From positions 1 to 30,636 of the forward strand of contig JBILGT010000017.1 in assembly GCA_044350895.1 (NCBI GenBank): a stretch of DNA of 30,636 nucleotides. The letters run 5' to 3'. This DNA is from OMIS01 sp044350895 (GTDB lineage: Bacteria > Patescibacteriota > Microgenomatia > UBA1400 > PJMF01). The notes beneath the pieces were generated by a model. That model made no database searches. It worked only from the letters and a program-made list of their open reading frames with translations, and was not told where the DNA came from. The stretch's first letter is position 1. Each line of letters begins with the position of its first letter. Below are positions 13,399 to 21,688 of the stretch, piece after piece. The position numbers and the translations under genes are program-made.

Positions 13399-14617
13399 CA
13401 TGCAGATAGTAGGTACTGTAGCCGTCATCTTTGTGTTGTACTTTTACGTAGCGCAGTTGACCGCTTCCACATTTAATACTTCCTCGATACGCTACACCAT
13501 CTTTGACAGCTTTGACTGTATAGTCACTTGATTTACTCACCATATCTATTCCAGTGTGTGGACTGCCGCCATATGCACGACGAACACGTGCGTAGTAGGT
13601 CATGCCATAGCCTTGAGTAATTCGAGCAGGATCATTAAGTGGCCAGTCCCAATCACCACCAAGTCCAAACGAACTATCAGGTTGGTTATTCCAGGTAATT
13701 GTAATTGATTTGAGGTAGGCAGCTGGGTCACGGTTGACGCCATCTTTTACAACTTCAAAATGTAGATGGGTACCGTTTGAACAGGTGCTTGCACCTTGTA
13801 TTATCGAGGCAATCTTATCGCCTTGCTTCACATCACCTACCTTTGATTCAGCACCTTTTCCAGCGATGATTGATTGAATAGCATTCAACTCTGCCAGAGT
13901 TTTAGCGAGCTCCGCCTGGTATTTTTGCTCGTTATTGTTTGTTTCTGTTAAGAGAAACTGCTGCTCCTTACGCTGACCAGTCAAGACATTCTGCTCACTT
14001 TGCAATGAAATACGTTTCTTCTCAACTTGTGACTGCTTTTTTTCCTTGAGTTCTTTTTCTTGATCGTACACAATCCGAGCTAGCTCAGCACGTTGCATAC
14101 CTGTAGCAGTCTGGCCACTTGCCTGGGCAAGATACTCCATTCTGCTTTGAAATTCATCAAAAGAATCGGCGGCTACAAGTAGTGTGAATGGTGAAACGCG
14201 GCTTTGCTTATACTGTTCCCTGATTCGCTCTACAAGCATTGTCGACATTCGGTCTAGAGTAACATTGAGACCGGTGATGCGCTCTGAAAGTGACCCAATT
14301 TCACGCTCCAACTTATTTATTTCGGCTTCAATCTGATTGATCTGGAGTTCTTGAACGACGATTTTGCTGTTCAGGAGATTGAGGGTACTCGTCAGTGTGA
14401 TTTTTTGAGACTGTACTTCAGTGATTTTTTTCTCGAGACAGCTTCGCTTCTCAGAAATACACTTGATATAGTCAGATTCATTATCTTTATTGCAACTAAT
14501 TTGTTCACAGTCCTGGGCAATTGTTGTGTGTGCAGTAAATCCAAAAGTTACAATGAGGAGGCAAGTTATAACTGCCTGTACTACTGCGCGTGGTGTAGTA
14601 AATTTGTGTAATACCAT
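13388..14617 (-). CDS. Coiled-coil M23 peptidase, circularly permuted (EnvC-like)
   Basis: An exported 409-residue cell-wall hydrolase. It has a signal peptide (about 1-35), a Cys-bearing segment (37-60), and two long coiled-coil stretches (about 62-135 and 175-250), as in EnvC/PcsB activators, then the M23 metallopeptidase elements. Their order is unusual. The usual C-terminal half, GDKIASIIQGAS with HLHFEV (H284, H286) and NRDPAAYL, comes first. It is followed by WPLNDPARITQGYG, HTGID (H354, D358) and a final YYLHVNY (H406) at the very C-terminus. In M23 enzymes HxGxD normally precedes HxH. All zinc ligands and catalytic histidines are present, so an active permuted domain is plausible. It lies 13 bases after ftsX, so FtsEX probably controls it. 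Confidence 0.85.
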   Translation of the reverse strand: MVLHKFTTPRAVVQAVITCLLIVTFGFTAHTTIAQDCEQISCNKDNESDYIKCISEKRSCLEKKITEVQSQKITLTSTLNLLNSKIVVQELQINQIEAEINKLEREIGSLSERITGLNVTLDRMSTMLVERIREQYKQSRVSPFTLLVAADSFDEFQSRMEYLAQASGQTATGMQRAELARIVYDQEKELKEKKQSQVEKKRISLQSEQNVLTGQRKEQQFLLTETNNNEQKYQAELAKTLAELNAIQSIIAGKGAESKVGDVKQGDKIASIIQGASTCSNGTHLHFEVVKDGVNRDPAAYLKSITITWNNQPDSSFGLGGDWDWPLNDPARITQGYGMTYYARVRRAYGGSPHTGIDMVSKSSDYTVKAVKDGVAYRGSIKCGSGQLRYVKVQHKDDGYSTYYLHVNY

Positions 14618-14630
14618 GAGTACTGTGCTA

Positions 14631-15500
14631 TTAATTTCTAATTAATCTACCGGCTGCGACTTGTCCGGCAAATGCGCCCAGAAGAAGTCCAATGACGAGG
14701 CCTGATCCTAGTTGGATGGCAAAGAACTCAAGTGGTATAGGGAAGAGTGAGACCTCCGAAAGAAAGCTTTGTGCCCACGGAGTAATGTAGAGGAGACCAC
14801 AAATACTAATGCCCCAACCAAGCAGTGCACCTAAGAACCCGTAAACCATTCCCTCAAGCATAAATGGACGTTTTACATACCATTTTGATGCTCCAAGCAG
14901 GCGCATAATGCCAATGGCTCGTTTCTGCATGCTGACACGCATACCAATGATTACCATAATGACAAGGAATGACAGAACGAGGAGAATCACGCCTGAGGCA
15001 ATGCCAATTAATCTGGTAGTGGATGTCCAGGACTGCAATGTATCAATCACACTTTCTTGGTACTGCACATCTTCAATACCTGAGATTTTTGTCAGATCAT
15101 CTTTAATCTGGCCAAGTTCGGTAATTGAATTTGAAGAAACCTCTATACTGGCAGGTAAAATATCTGATGTCACCAGCTCAAGTAAAAGTGGTGATTCTTT
15201 AAATTCTTGACTGTAGAGCTTTAAAGCATCTTCCTTTGAAGTAACGTGAGCATCAGAAACATAGGGTTTTGACTCCATTGTTTTCTTGGCTGCATCAATC
15301 TGTTCTTGAGAGGCTTCGAGTTCGAAAAAAGCAATAATTTGAGGGCGAGTTTCATAAAAATTCAAGACAACATGTGCTCCAACAAAGAAAAATGAGAGGG
15401 CAAAGAGAACAGAAAATGTCACCATCATGGTGAGAACTGCTACCAATGCCTGGTATGGTGAACGGCGAATGCTTGAAAGTGCGCTGGTAAATGGATTCAT
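14631..15500 (-). CDS. ftsX: Cell division protein FtsX
   Basis: The membrane subunit of the FtsEX complex, an ABC-type mechanotransmitter that activates cell-wall hydrolases at the division site. The 289 residues are typical. There are four transmembrane helices: about 20-45, then after a 130-residue extracytoplasmic domain about 168-195, 215-245 and 258-283. The family segment IGMRVSMQKRAIGIMRLLGASKWYVKRPFMLEG is clear. The extracytoplasmic loop contains EASQEQIDAAKK and VSDAHVTSKEDAL, as in typical FtsX PLD domains. The ATG overlaps the TGA of ftsE (ATGA), a tight coupling that fixes the start. The M23 peptidase gene follows by 13 bases, and this loop is the likely docking site for its coiled coil. 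Confidence 0.95.
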   Translation of the reverse strand: MNPFTSALSSIRRSPYQALVAVLTMMVTFSVLFALSFFFVGAHVVLNFYETRPQIIAFFELEASQEQIDAAKKTMESKPYVSDAHVTSKEDALKLYSQEFKESPLLLELVTSDILPASIEVSSNSITELGQIKDDLTKISGIEDVQYQESVIDTLQSWTSTTRLIGIASGVILLVLSFLVIMVIIGMRVSMQKRAIGIMRLLGASKWYVKRPFMLEGMVYGFLGALLGWGISICGLLYITPWAQSFLSEVSLFPIPLEFFAIQLGSGLVIGLLLGAFAGQVAAGRLIRN

Positions 15501-16522
15501 TTTTCAGCCTTTTTGTGAGCTATTTTTTCTTTTACTTCTTTAGACTTCTTTTTTTCAACAGGCTTTGCTGGTGGTTCGTCTAGCTCCTCGACAATTTCTG
15601 AGATCTCTGGTTGTGGAGGTTCTGAAGCTTCTTTTTGTTTTTCTTCCGAGCTAGCGGTGGCGGCAGGCTTGGTTTTTTTGCCAAATAGTTTGGACCACCA
15701 AGACGTTTTGACTGCAGCTTTTTCCTCTGAAGTATCAAGCTCCTCAGTAACAACGGTTGGTTCGTTTGGTTTCTTTTCTACAGGTTGTGATTTTGTAGAC
15801 TTTTCGTCTGAATTTTTGTTTACTGTTGAGGTGCCTTCTTTAGTCTTTGTTGGCGCTGCATCGGTAATTAAACTTCCTTTAACCAGTGTCAGTGTCCGTG
15901 TCTCAGGATAGGAAGAAAGAATCGTTCTGTCATGAGTTGCGATTACAACTGTTGTGCCGAGTTCGTTTATCTTCTTAAGCAGACGTGCAATACTTTGGGC
16001 AGTCTCTGGATCGAGGTTGCCCGTGGGCTCATCTGCAATAACGACTTCTGGACCGACTGCCAGCGCTCGGGCAATGCCCACTCGCTGTGCTTCACCACCA
16101 GAAAGCTGACTAGGGAATTGTAATGCCTTTTCAGGAAGTTTAATGAGATTGAGTAGATCAGTGACGCGTCGCTCGATCTCTTCCATAGGCTTGCCGGTGA
16201 CAGAAAGTGGTAAAGCAATATTTTCCCAGATGTTCATCTCGGGAATTAATTTATAGTCTTGGAAAACCATACCGATTTTTCGGCGATGGAGATGGACGTG
16301 TCGTTGCTTAATTTCACTCAGTGCAACATCATGGAAAAAGATTTCACCATCAGTGTAGTCGTACTCTTTGAGGAGCAAGCGCATGAGTGTAGTTTTGCCG
16401 CTACCAGAGGGACCTGTCACAAAAACAAACTCACCGGGCGAAATACTAAATGTTATCTCGCGTACTCCATATGAGTCTTCACTGAACTGTTTTGTAACTT
16501 TTTCAAATCGGACAATAGACAT
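15497..16522 (-). CDS. ftsE: Cell division ATPase FtsE with long charged C-terminal tail
   Basis: The ATP-binding subunit of FtsEX. The start is set at MSIVRFEKVTKQF (16522); a GTG three codons earlier is possible. In order: Walker A GPSGSGKTT, Q-loop VFQDYKLI, signature LSGGEAQRVGIARAL, Walker B VVIADEPTGNLD and H-loop IATHD. The ABC domain ends near residue 220, the normal FtsE length. About 118 further residues rich in Lys, Glu, Pro and Ser follow, with one aromatic/basic patch (SWWSKLFGKKTK) that could touch the membrane. It ends in TGA overlapping the ftsX ATG; this is the only TGA stop of an intact gene in the window. No Shine-Dalgarno is visible; a TATACT lies about 55 nt upstream. Confidence 0.95.
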   Translation of the reverse strand: MSIVRFEKVTKQFSEDSYGVREITFSISPGEFVFVTGPSGSGKTTLMRLLLKEYDYTDGEIFFHDVALSEIKQRHVHLHRRKIGMVFQDYKLIPEMNIWENIALPLSVTGKPMEEIERRVTDLLNLIKLPEKALQFPSQLSGGEAQRVGIARALAVGPEVVIADEPTGNLDPETAQSIARLLKKINELGTTVVIATHDRTILSSYPETRTLTLVKGSLITDAAPTKTKEGTSTVNKNSDEKSTKSQPVEKKPNEPTVVTEELDTSEEKAAVKTSWWSKLFGKKTKPAATASSEEKQKEASEPPQPEISEIVEELDEPPAKPVEKKKSKEVKEKIAHKKAEK

Positions 16523-16623
16523 AAAAAACACGCGTGCAGGTGCGTAATTACAGGTTCAAGTGTAGTTTAAAATAAGACGAAAGTATAGGGGAAAAATAGC
16601 CAAATATATAGGGATTTTTTCGA

Positions 16624-17217
16624 TTATTCTTCATCTGCTTCTGCTGGGCGTTCGCCAGAAACATTGAGAACTTCAACGCGTCCTACGTCCATTAGCCAGC
16701 CAGCTTTTTGACTTGAGAATGTTTCACCCCAGACTTCGACTTCCATGCCATCAAATTTATCGAGGTCGGTTACTGATGAAGTCATATAGACAGTTTGTGA
16801 AGGACCACCGGGGCGCAAGAGACGGTGTGAACCTTCTCCATCAAGACCACCTTTTTCGAGATAACCTTTAGCTTTGTCTTTGAATGTATCTTTATCGGCA
16901 CTACCAAATGTATCTCCAGCTTTGACTGATCCTGTAGCAATTTGCTCGAGATTGCCTGAGGTGCTACTGCCGCCACCATTGGCAAATAAGCGATGTGTGC
17001 CATATCCAGTGCCGAGTCCAGCTGCAATAGCAACTACACTAATTACGATGGTCATGACAAGGGAGTTATTCTTCATAGATGTTTTCTTACCAGCTGTTGC
17101 TGTATACGCAGGCTGATTATTAGCCACTAAGCGCTCGTCGTCAACTATTGGTTGACTAGTTTTTGTCTCAGTTGAGCTATCAGATTCTGAAGAGGTGAGG
17201 TCGAGTTTGTGCAACAT
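16624..17217 (-). CDS. Membrane-anchored protein with small extracytoplasmic domain
   Basis: A 197-residue protein of unknown function. A polar, Ser/Thr-rich cytoplasmic N-terminus (about 1-48) leads to one transmembrane helix (SLVMTIVISVVAIAAGLGTG), then a Gly/Ser linker. An extracytoplasmic domain follows, with SVKAGDTFGSADKDTFKDKA, VYMTSSVTDLDKFDGMEVEVWGETF and KAGWLMDVGRVEVL. The second and third elements look like an OB-type beta barrel, as in proteins that contain VEVWGET-type strands, but this is inference. It ends in an acidic tail (PAEADEE). A TGGTATACT extended -10 lies 31 nt upstream of the ATG; no Shine-Dalgarno is seen. It lies downstream of prfB with a 62-bp gap, in the same direction. 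Confidence 0.7.
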   Translation of the reverse strand: MLHKLDLTSSESDSSTETKTSQPIVDDERLVANNQPAYTATAGKKTSMKNNSLVMTIVISVVAIAAGLGTGYGTHRLFANGGGSSTSGNLEQIATGSVKAGDTFGSADKDTFKDKAKGYLEKGGLDGEGSHRLLRPGGPSQTVYMTSSVTDLDKFDGMEVEVWGETFSSQKAGWLMDVGRVEVLNVSGERPAEADEE

Positions 17218-17248
17218 AAAGGTAAAATTATTTTTTAGTAACGGTACT

Positions 17249-17257
17249 AGTATACCA
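17249..17257 (-). promoter_or_regulatory. Extended -10 promoter for the 16624-17217 gene
   Basis: TGG followed by TATACT (-10 at 17249-17254). No good -35 is visible, as expected for extended -10 promoters. Confidence 0.5.
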
Positions 17258-17279
17258 AATAAATTGTAACATCTTTTGG

Positions 17280-18383
17280 CTAGACAATATATATCTCTGC
17301 TTCAATGAATTGATCAAGATCTCCATCAAGCACGCCGACAGTATCAGTAGTCTCAACATCAGTCCGGGTATCTTTTACTAATTGATAGGGGTGCAGGACA
17401 TAATTCCTAATTTGACTGCCCCAACTGGCGTTCACATGTTCGCCTTTTTCTTTTTTCAATGTTGCTTGTTGGCGCTCGTCTTCTTGGCGAGCCAACATAG
17501 CTTTCAGTTTTTGCAGCGCACGCTCTTTATTTTGCACCTGGCTGCGTTCTTCACGAGCTTTAACGACAATGCCTGAAGGAATGTGTGTTAATTCAACAGC
17601 TGTGTTTACTTTGTTAACATTTTGTCCACCAGCACCACCAGCGCGTGAAAAACTCCAAGAAAGATCCTGATCTCTGAGCTCAATTGCAGTATTGCCATCT
17701 TCAAACAGTGGGAGGACTTCAATCAGTGCAAAAGATGTCTGACGGAGGCTGTCTGCATTAAATGGACTGAGTCGCACAAGGCGGTGTGTTCCACGTTCAC
17801 GCTTGAGATACCCATACGCAAATGGCGCTTCAACCATGTATTCAGCTGCCTTAATTCCTGCTTCTTCACCTCGAGATTCTGAAAGAAGACTACATTTCCA
17901 GCCTTTTCTTTCAAAGTAGCGGATAAACATTCTGCGCAGCATGTCTGCCCAGTCCATTGCTTCAGTTCCGCCCTGTCCAGAGTGAATAGAAAAAATCGCA
18001 CCATATCGGTCATATTTTCCACTTAAAAATTGTTGTAATTCTACTTTTTTAACCAACTTCTGTAAGTTTTTAAAGATTGTTTCACGCTCTCTAGTAATTT
18101 CAAGGAGTGCCGTTTCGTCTGTTTCGAGGGCACTGAGCTCCTCAATGCTCGTACAGTCGGCAATTGCCTGAGTGAGCATTTCTGATTCCGCAATTTTCCC
18201 TTCCAAAGCTGAAATATCTTGCATTATCTGTTTGGCTTCGGCGCGTTGCCAAAAATCAGGGGAAAAGGTTTCTTGTTCAAGTTGTGAATGGCGATTTTTG
18301 AGTGTAGCAATATCAAGTGTAGCTACCAGTTGTGTTGCTTTTTCCAAAAGGGAAGTGGTATCAAGTTGCTGGTTCGTAGCCAT
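17280..18383 (-). CDS. prfB: Peptide chain release factor 2 (no programmed frameshift)
   Basis: RF2 recognises UAA and UGA in the ribosomal A site and triggers peptidyl-tRNA hydrolysis. The protein has 367 residues, typical for RF2. The UGA-reading SPF motif is at 206-208 (VRLSPFNADSLRQTSF) and the catalytic GGQ at 252-254 (SRAGGAGGQNVNKVN). Most bacterial prfB genes need a +1 frameshift at CTT TGA C near codon 25. Here the corresponding position reads CTT GAT (L23-D24, 18312-18317) in a continuous frame, so autoregulation is absent. An extended -10 (TGG TACAAT) lies 7 nt before the ATG with no Shine-Dalgarno, so it is likely leaderless. The presence of RF2 argues that TGA is a stop codon in this organism. 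Confidence 0.97.
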   Translation of the reverse strand: MATNQQLDTTSLLEKATQLVATLDIATLKNRHSQLEQETFSPDFWQRAEAKQIMQDISALEGKIAESEMLTQAIADCTSIEELSALETDETALLEITRERETIFKNLQKLVKKVELQQFLSGKYDRYGAIFSIHSGQGGTEAMDWADMLRRMFIRYFERKGWKCSLLSESRGEEAGIKAAEYMVEAPFAYGYLKRERGTHRLVRLSPFNADSLRQTSFALIEVLPLFEDGNTAIELRDQDLSWSFSRAGGAGGQNVNKVNTAVELTHIPSGIVVKAREERSQVQNKERALQKLKAMLARQEDERQQATLKKEKGEHVNASWGSQIRNYVLHPYQLVKDTRTDVETTDTVGVLDGDLDQFIEAEIYIV

Positions 18384-18390
18384 GCATTTG

Positions 18391-18399
18391 ATTGTACCA
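18391..18399 (-). promoter_or_regulatory. Extended -10 promoter of prfB
   Basis: TGG TACAAT ends 7 nt before the prfB ATG; no convincing -35. It implies a leaderless or near-leaderless mRNA. Confidence 0.55.
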
Positions 18400-18413
18400 T
18401 GTCTGGTAGACTG

Positions 18414-20177
18414 TTATTTCCAGGAAACGAGCGTATCTCTTTCGAGGGTAAAACTAAGTGGTCCACCAGCGGTGATCAGCGTGTACGGCGTGGGTTGCAA
18501 ACCTGACTGTTTTTGAATAAGCAATGGATGATCTGCAATTGTTGCAGAGCTATCTGTGGGCTCCAGTGTCAAAGTGACAGTAGAATGTTGCTCGGGAAGT
18601 GTGACAACCAAAAATCCATACTGTGTGATAGTTCCCACTCCATCAAAAACAAGTGACTCGGTATCAATTTTTGTTTCCTCTTTGCCATCAATGACAACTT
18701 TCTTTAATTTGTATCGGTTGCTAATAAGAAGCCGTTGATAGTTGGCATATCCATTGGTAGCTAGTGTGAGTCGAGGGTTACTAGTCATTCCGACCACAGG
18801 ACTCAACAACGTTTTGGATTCAATAGGAGCTGTGTTGGTAAACTCAATGGTGGCAGTAAGTGTGCGCTGAGTTTCTTCAGAAAGTTTGACAGATCTTTGG
18901 ATGTACCGATTGGCTTTATTAATACCCACATTGGATTCAACAAGGTAAAAAAGTGTAGGTTCACAGGTTGCAGCGTCACAGGGTGCATTAGTGAGATTAT
19001 TAAGATTGGGTTCAATGCCTACTCGACCAGTTACGCCATATTTTTCAAAAATTACTTGCAGCTCTGGATTAATTGCAAATGCTTGAATATCTTTGGTGCC
19101 AATATGCTGTATTAGTGTTTGAATAAGCATGAGTTGTTTATCTGGTGGAAGTTCGGCAATTTTTTGTCGGACGAGCGCAAGTGTTTGTGCCAAAATATGT
19201 TTTTTTTGAATACTGCCAGGGAAAAATTCATCTCTATCTTCACGAAGAACAACATGCAGATTGTCTGCGGTTACAGTGTTGCCATAATCTGGAAGTAAGA
19301 TAGGTCCAGTGGCTTTCAACACGCTTCCGCCAACTGATAAATTAATACTGGTTACTCCTGCAATCATGCGTTTGTTGCCAAGCGCAAAAAACTGCAGCAT
19401 AGTCTCAGCGCTTTTAGGAAAATCAGGATACCAGTTGGCATCAGGAAGACGAAGCCCACGACTACTACTGGTATATTCGCGGATCCCTGCTGGTGCTTCA
19501 ACAAATCCAGTAAACTGGCCATCAGCGTCATAAATGTCTTCAACTACAATCTCTTCAAGTGTTCCTTCATTGAAAGTGACAAACGCATACGAACCCGGGA
19601 ATCCACCTGTTGCGCGAAGTTCATCGCTGTTTTGTAACAGGAGCACCCAAGTCTGCTTGCCAGTTGAAAGGGTTTCCAGAAATGGGGTGAAGTCACCAAG
19701 TAGTGCGACAGCTTGAGAAAATTGCAGCTGTTTTTTTTGTGAAATAATTTTTGAACCAAAAAAGGAATTATGAATATGTGATTCGAGGAGATCAGCCTTT
19801 TCGTGCAGTTTATTTAAAGGTTCTGTGATTTCTTTTAGGTTGAGTGGTTCACCAGTTTGTGCAAGCGATCCAGAGAGACGAGCAACAAGCTCTTCAAATT
19901 CTGCAACATTGTCCGAAAGGGTGAGTCCTACATTCCATGCTTCAATATCATTGCTTTGCCGTAGTGTCAAAAATGAAAATAACTGCACAACTATTCGAGC
20001 ACGTTTACCGTGAACAGCTGCTTCTTGAGCATTGTAACTTTGGAGCGCTTTGACATATTCTCTTGATTCGAGAAGCGCATATGAAGTTAATCCAGCAAAC
20101 AACAACAGTAACCCTAGCAAAAAGAAAATGGCGGAAAAAAATGCTGGATGTTTAAACCTAAATGAAACACTTTTCAT
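18414..20177 (-). CDS. DUF4012-type membrane-anchored surface protein
   Basis: A 587-residue protein with one N-terminal transmembrane helix (AIFFLLGLLLLFAGLTSYALL, about 15-36). A helical stretch follows (about 40-170). The conserved core then begins with WVLLLQNSDELRATGGFPGSYAFVTF, the signature of DUF4012 proteins (LLQNxxELRPTGGF), which are widespread in CPR and some Actinobacteria. Further segments are LPDANWYPDFPKSAE, VTSINLSVGGSVLKATGPI and a C-terminal beta-rich domain (about 440-587). The function is not established; envelope assembly is a guess from its distribution. A TATACT lies 13 nt before the ATG. It is followed by prfB at 30 bp. Confidence 0.85.
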   Translation of the reverse strand: MKSVSFRFKHPAFFSAIFFLLGLLLLFAGLTSYALLESREYVKALQSYNAQEAAVHGKRARIVVQLFSFLTLRQSNDIEAWNVGLTLSDNVAEFEELVARLSGSLAQTGEPLNLKEITEPLNKLHEKADLLESHIHNSFFGSKIISQKKQLQFSQAVALLGDFTPFLETLSTGKQTWVLLLQNSDELRATGGFPGSYAFVTFNEGTLEEIVVEDIYDADGQFTGFVEAPAGIREYTSSSRGLRLPDANWYPDFPKSAETMLQFFALGNKRMIAGVTSINLSVGGSVLKATGPILLPDYGNTVTADNLHVVLREDRDEFFPGSIQKKHILAQTLALVRQKIAELPPDKQLMLIQTLIQHIGTKDIQAFAINPELQVIFEKYGVTGRVGIEPNLNNLTNAPCDAATCEPTLFYLVESNVGINKANRYIQRSVKLSEETQRTLTATIEFTNTAPIESKTLLSPVVGMTSNPRLTLATNGYANYQRLLISNRYKLKKVVIDGKEETKIDTESLVFDGVGTITQYGFLVVTLPEQHSTVTLTLEPTDSSATIADHPLLIQKQSGLQPTPYTLITAGGPLSFTLERDTLVSWK

Positions 20178-20214
20178 ATGCTACACCTGTAGTATACGAC
20201 AGTGCGTCCACTCG

Positions 20215-20922
20215 TTATTGGTACGAGACTGAGATGATCTTGTCGCCTTGGGTAATAGCAAGCACAACATCCATACCTTTGGTTACTTTTCCAAAGACGG
20301 CGTGTTTACCATCAAGCCATGGTGTAGCTTCATGGGTAATGAAGAATTGACTCCCACCAGTGTTAGGTCCAGCATTAGCCATTGAAACAACACCTGGACC
20401 GTCATGTTTGAGATCTGGAGCAAACTCATCAGCGATTGTGTATCCTGGTCCACCAGTACCCCAGCGTGATTCCATACCAGGTTCTTTGGTGAGAGGATCA
20501 CCAACCTGCGCCATGAAGTCTGGAATAACTCGATGAAAAACTATCCCATCATACAAGCCTGACTTGGCGAGATTTAAGAAATTCTGAGCAGTGAGCGGAA
20601 CTTTGTCGGTGTAAATATCAAAGGTAATATCACCCTTTGTTGTTTTGAGTGTAACTGTTGTAGCTGAAATTTTTTCAAAATCTGCAAGTGTTTTTACTGT
20701 ATTGGCCATAGTCCCTTTCTCGGATGTAGTTTTTTGTGGTGGGCTAATCTGGGAATTTGTCCCAGTCGCACCAGTGTTTTCAATTGAATAGGTCTGTGTA
20801 TCTGTTGCATTTTGTCCCTTGAGCTTCAAATCTGGGCTTTCATCTTTTGGACCCGTGCAGCCACTTAGGAAGAACACACATAAGATACCACATACAAAGA
20901 GTAATTTTTTCGGTACAATCAT
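20215..20922 (-). CDS. Cyclophilin-type peptidyl-prolyl isomerase, lipoprotein
   Basis: A secreted cyclophilin (cis-trans isomerisation of Xaa-Pro bonds) anchored as a lipoprotein. The start at 20922 (MIVPKKLLFVCGILCVFF) gives a 235-aa protein with lipobox LSGC (C22), a roughly 60-residue polar linker, and a complete cyclophilin domain (about 85-235). Active-site features are FHRVIPDFMAQVGDP (catalytic Arg), GPNTGGSQFFIT and WLDGKHAVFGKV. Compact bacterial cyclophilins of this kind help fold extracytoplasmic proteins. A frame extension to 20994 would run into the divergent hydrolase gene and is unlikely. TATACT ends 8 nt before the ATG, so initiation is probably leaderless. Confidence 0.93.
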   Translation of the reverse strand: MIVPKKLLFVCGILCVFFLSGCTGPKDESPDLKLKGQNATDTQTYSIENTGATGTNSQISPPQKTTSEKGTMANTVKTLADFEKISATTVTLKTTKGDITFDIYTDKVPLTAQNFLNLAKSGLYDGIVFHRVIPDFMAQVGDPLTKEPGMESRWGTGGPGYTIADEFAPDLKHDGPGVVSMANAGPNTGGSQFFITHEATPWLDGKHAVFGKVTKGMDVVLAITQGDKIISVSYQ

Positions 20923-20936
20923 ACTGCTTGAGTATA

Positions 20937-20958
20937 TGCAGCAGCTTTGTAGGCTGCA
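20937..20958. promoter_or_regulatory. Short dyad in the divergent intergenic region
   Basis: TGCAGC and GCTGCA flank a 10-nt loop between the cyclophilin and hydrolase genes. It may be an operator shared by both promoters; it is short enough to be chance. Confidence 0.3.
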
Positions 20959-20974
20959 ATAGTTAAATTGAGGT

Positions 20975-21685
20975 ATGAAAAAAGAAGAAACCACTCTATA
21001 TATTTTGCATGGATGGTCAGTTCATCGGAATAATGCAGGTAAATGGGAAAAAATTAGATCCCACCTTACCAACGTGGGGATCGAGACTGAATTTTTAGAT
21101 TTGCCAGGCTTTTCTAAACCTCTAGAGAAAGAGTGGAGCCTAGATGAGTATGTGAATTGGCTCGGAGAATCGCTTCCACAAAAACCAGTGGTTTTGCTCG
21201 GTCATTCATTCGGAGGTCAGATTGCAACTCGATTTGCCGCTCAACATCCTGAACATGTCGAAAAACTAATATTGATTGCCAGTAGTGGTATTGTTGATCG
21301 TAGTTTCAAAGCACAAGCCAAAAGAAAAATCTTCTATATACTTGCACAGATCGGCAAAGTTTTTTCATTTATTCCGTTTGCCAGAAAATTCTTGTATCTA
21401 TTGGCAGGAGAACGTGATTACTATCAAGCAGCACCGCTGTTGCGCAAAACTATGGCCAATGTCTTAGCGGATGAAATTATTGCAGATCTTCCAAAAATAA
21501 AAGCACCAACACTACTAATTTGGGGAGAAAACGATACTGCAACACCGCTGCGAAATACAGCGGTGTTTCTGAAGATTAAGAATTCGAGTCTCACAACTAT
21601 TCCTGACGCTCGACACTCACCACAATTTACTCATCCAGAAAAAGTTGTATCAGCAATACAAAAATTTATTGAAATGGATGCATAG
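20975..21685 (+). CDS. Alpha/beta hydrolase
   Basis: A 236-residue serine hydrolase of the alpha/beta fold. The catalytic triad can be placed as S78 in the nucleophile elbow GHSFGG, D187 in WGENDTATP and H214 in DARHSP. The oxyanion region is LHGWSVH (10-16). Lid helices lie at about 110-165. The substrate is unknown; amidase or esterase are both possible. Gaps of only 3-4 bases to the next genes (MurF-like, DegT, FemX) make it the first gene of a four-gene operon and suggest a role in cell-wall precursor processing or proofreading. A GAGG abuts the ATG too closely for a good Shine-Dalgarno, and the promoter is unclear. Confidence 0.88.
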   Translation: MKKEETTLYILHGWSVHRNNAGKWEKIRSHLTNVGIETEFLDLPGFSKPLEKEWSLDEYVNWLGESLPQKPVVLLGHSFGGQIATRFAAQHPEHVEKLILIASSGIVDRSFKAQAKRKIFYILAQIGKVFSFIPFARKFLYLLAGERDYYQAAPLLRKTMANVLADEIIADLPKIKAPTLLIWGENDTATPLRNTAVFLKIKNSSLTTIPDARHSPQFTHPEKVVSAIQKFIEMDA

Positions 21686-21688
21686 CAT

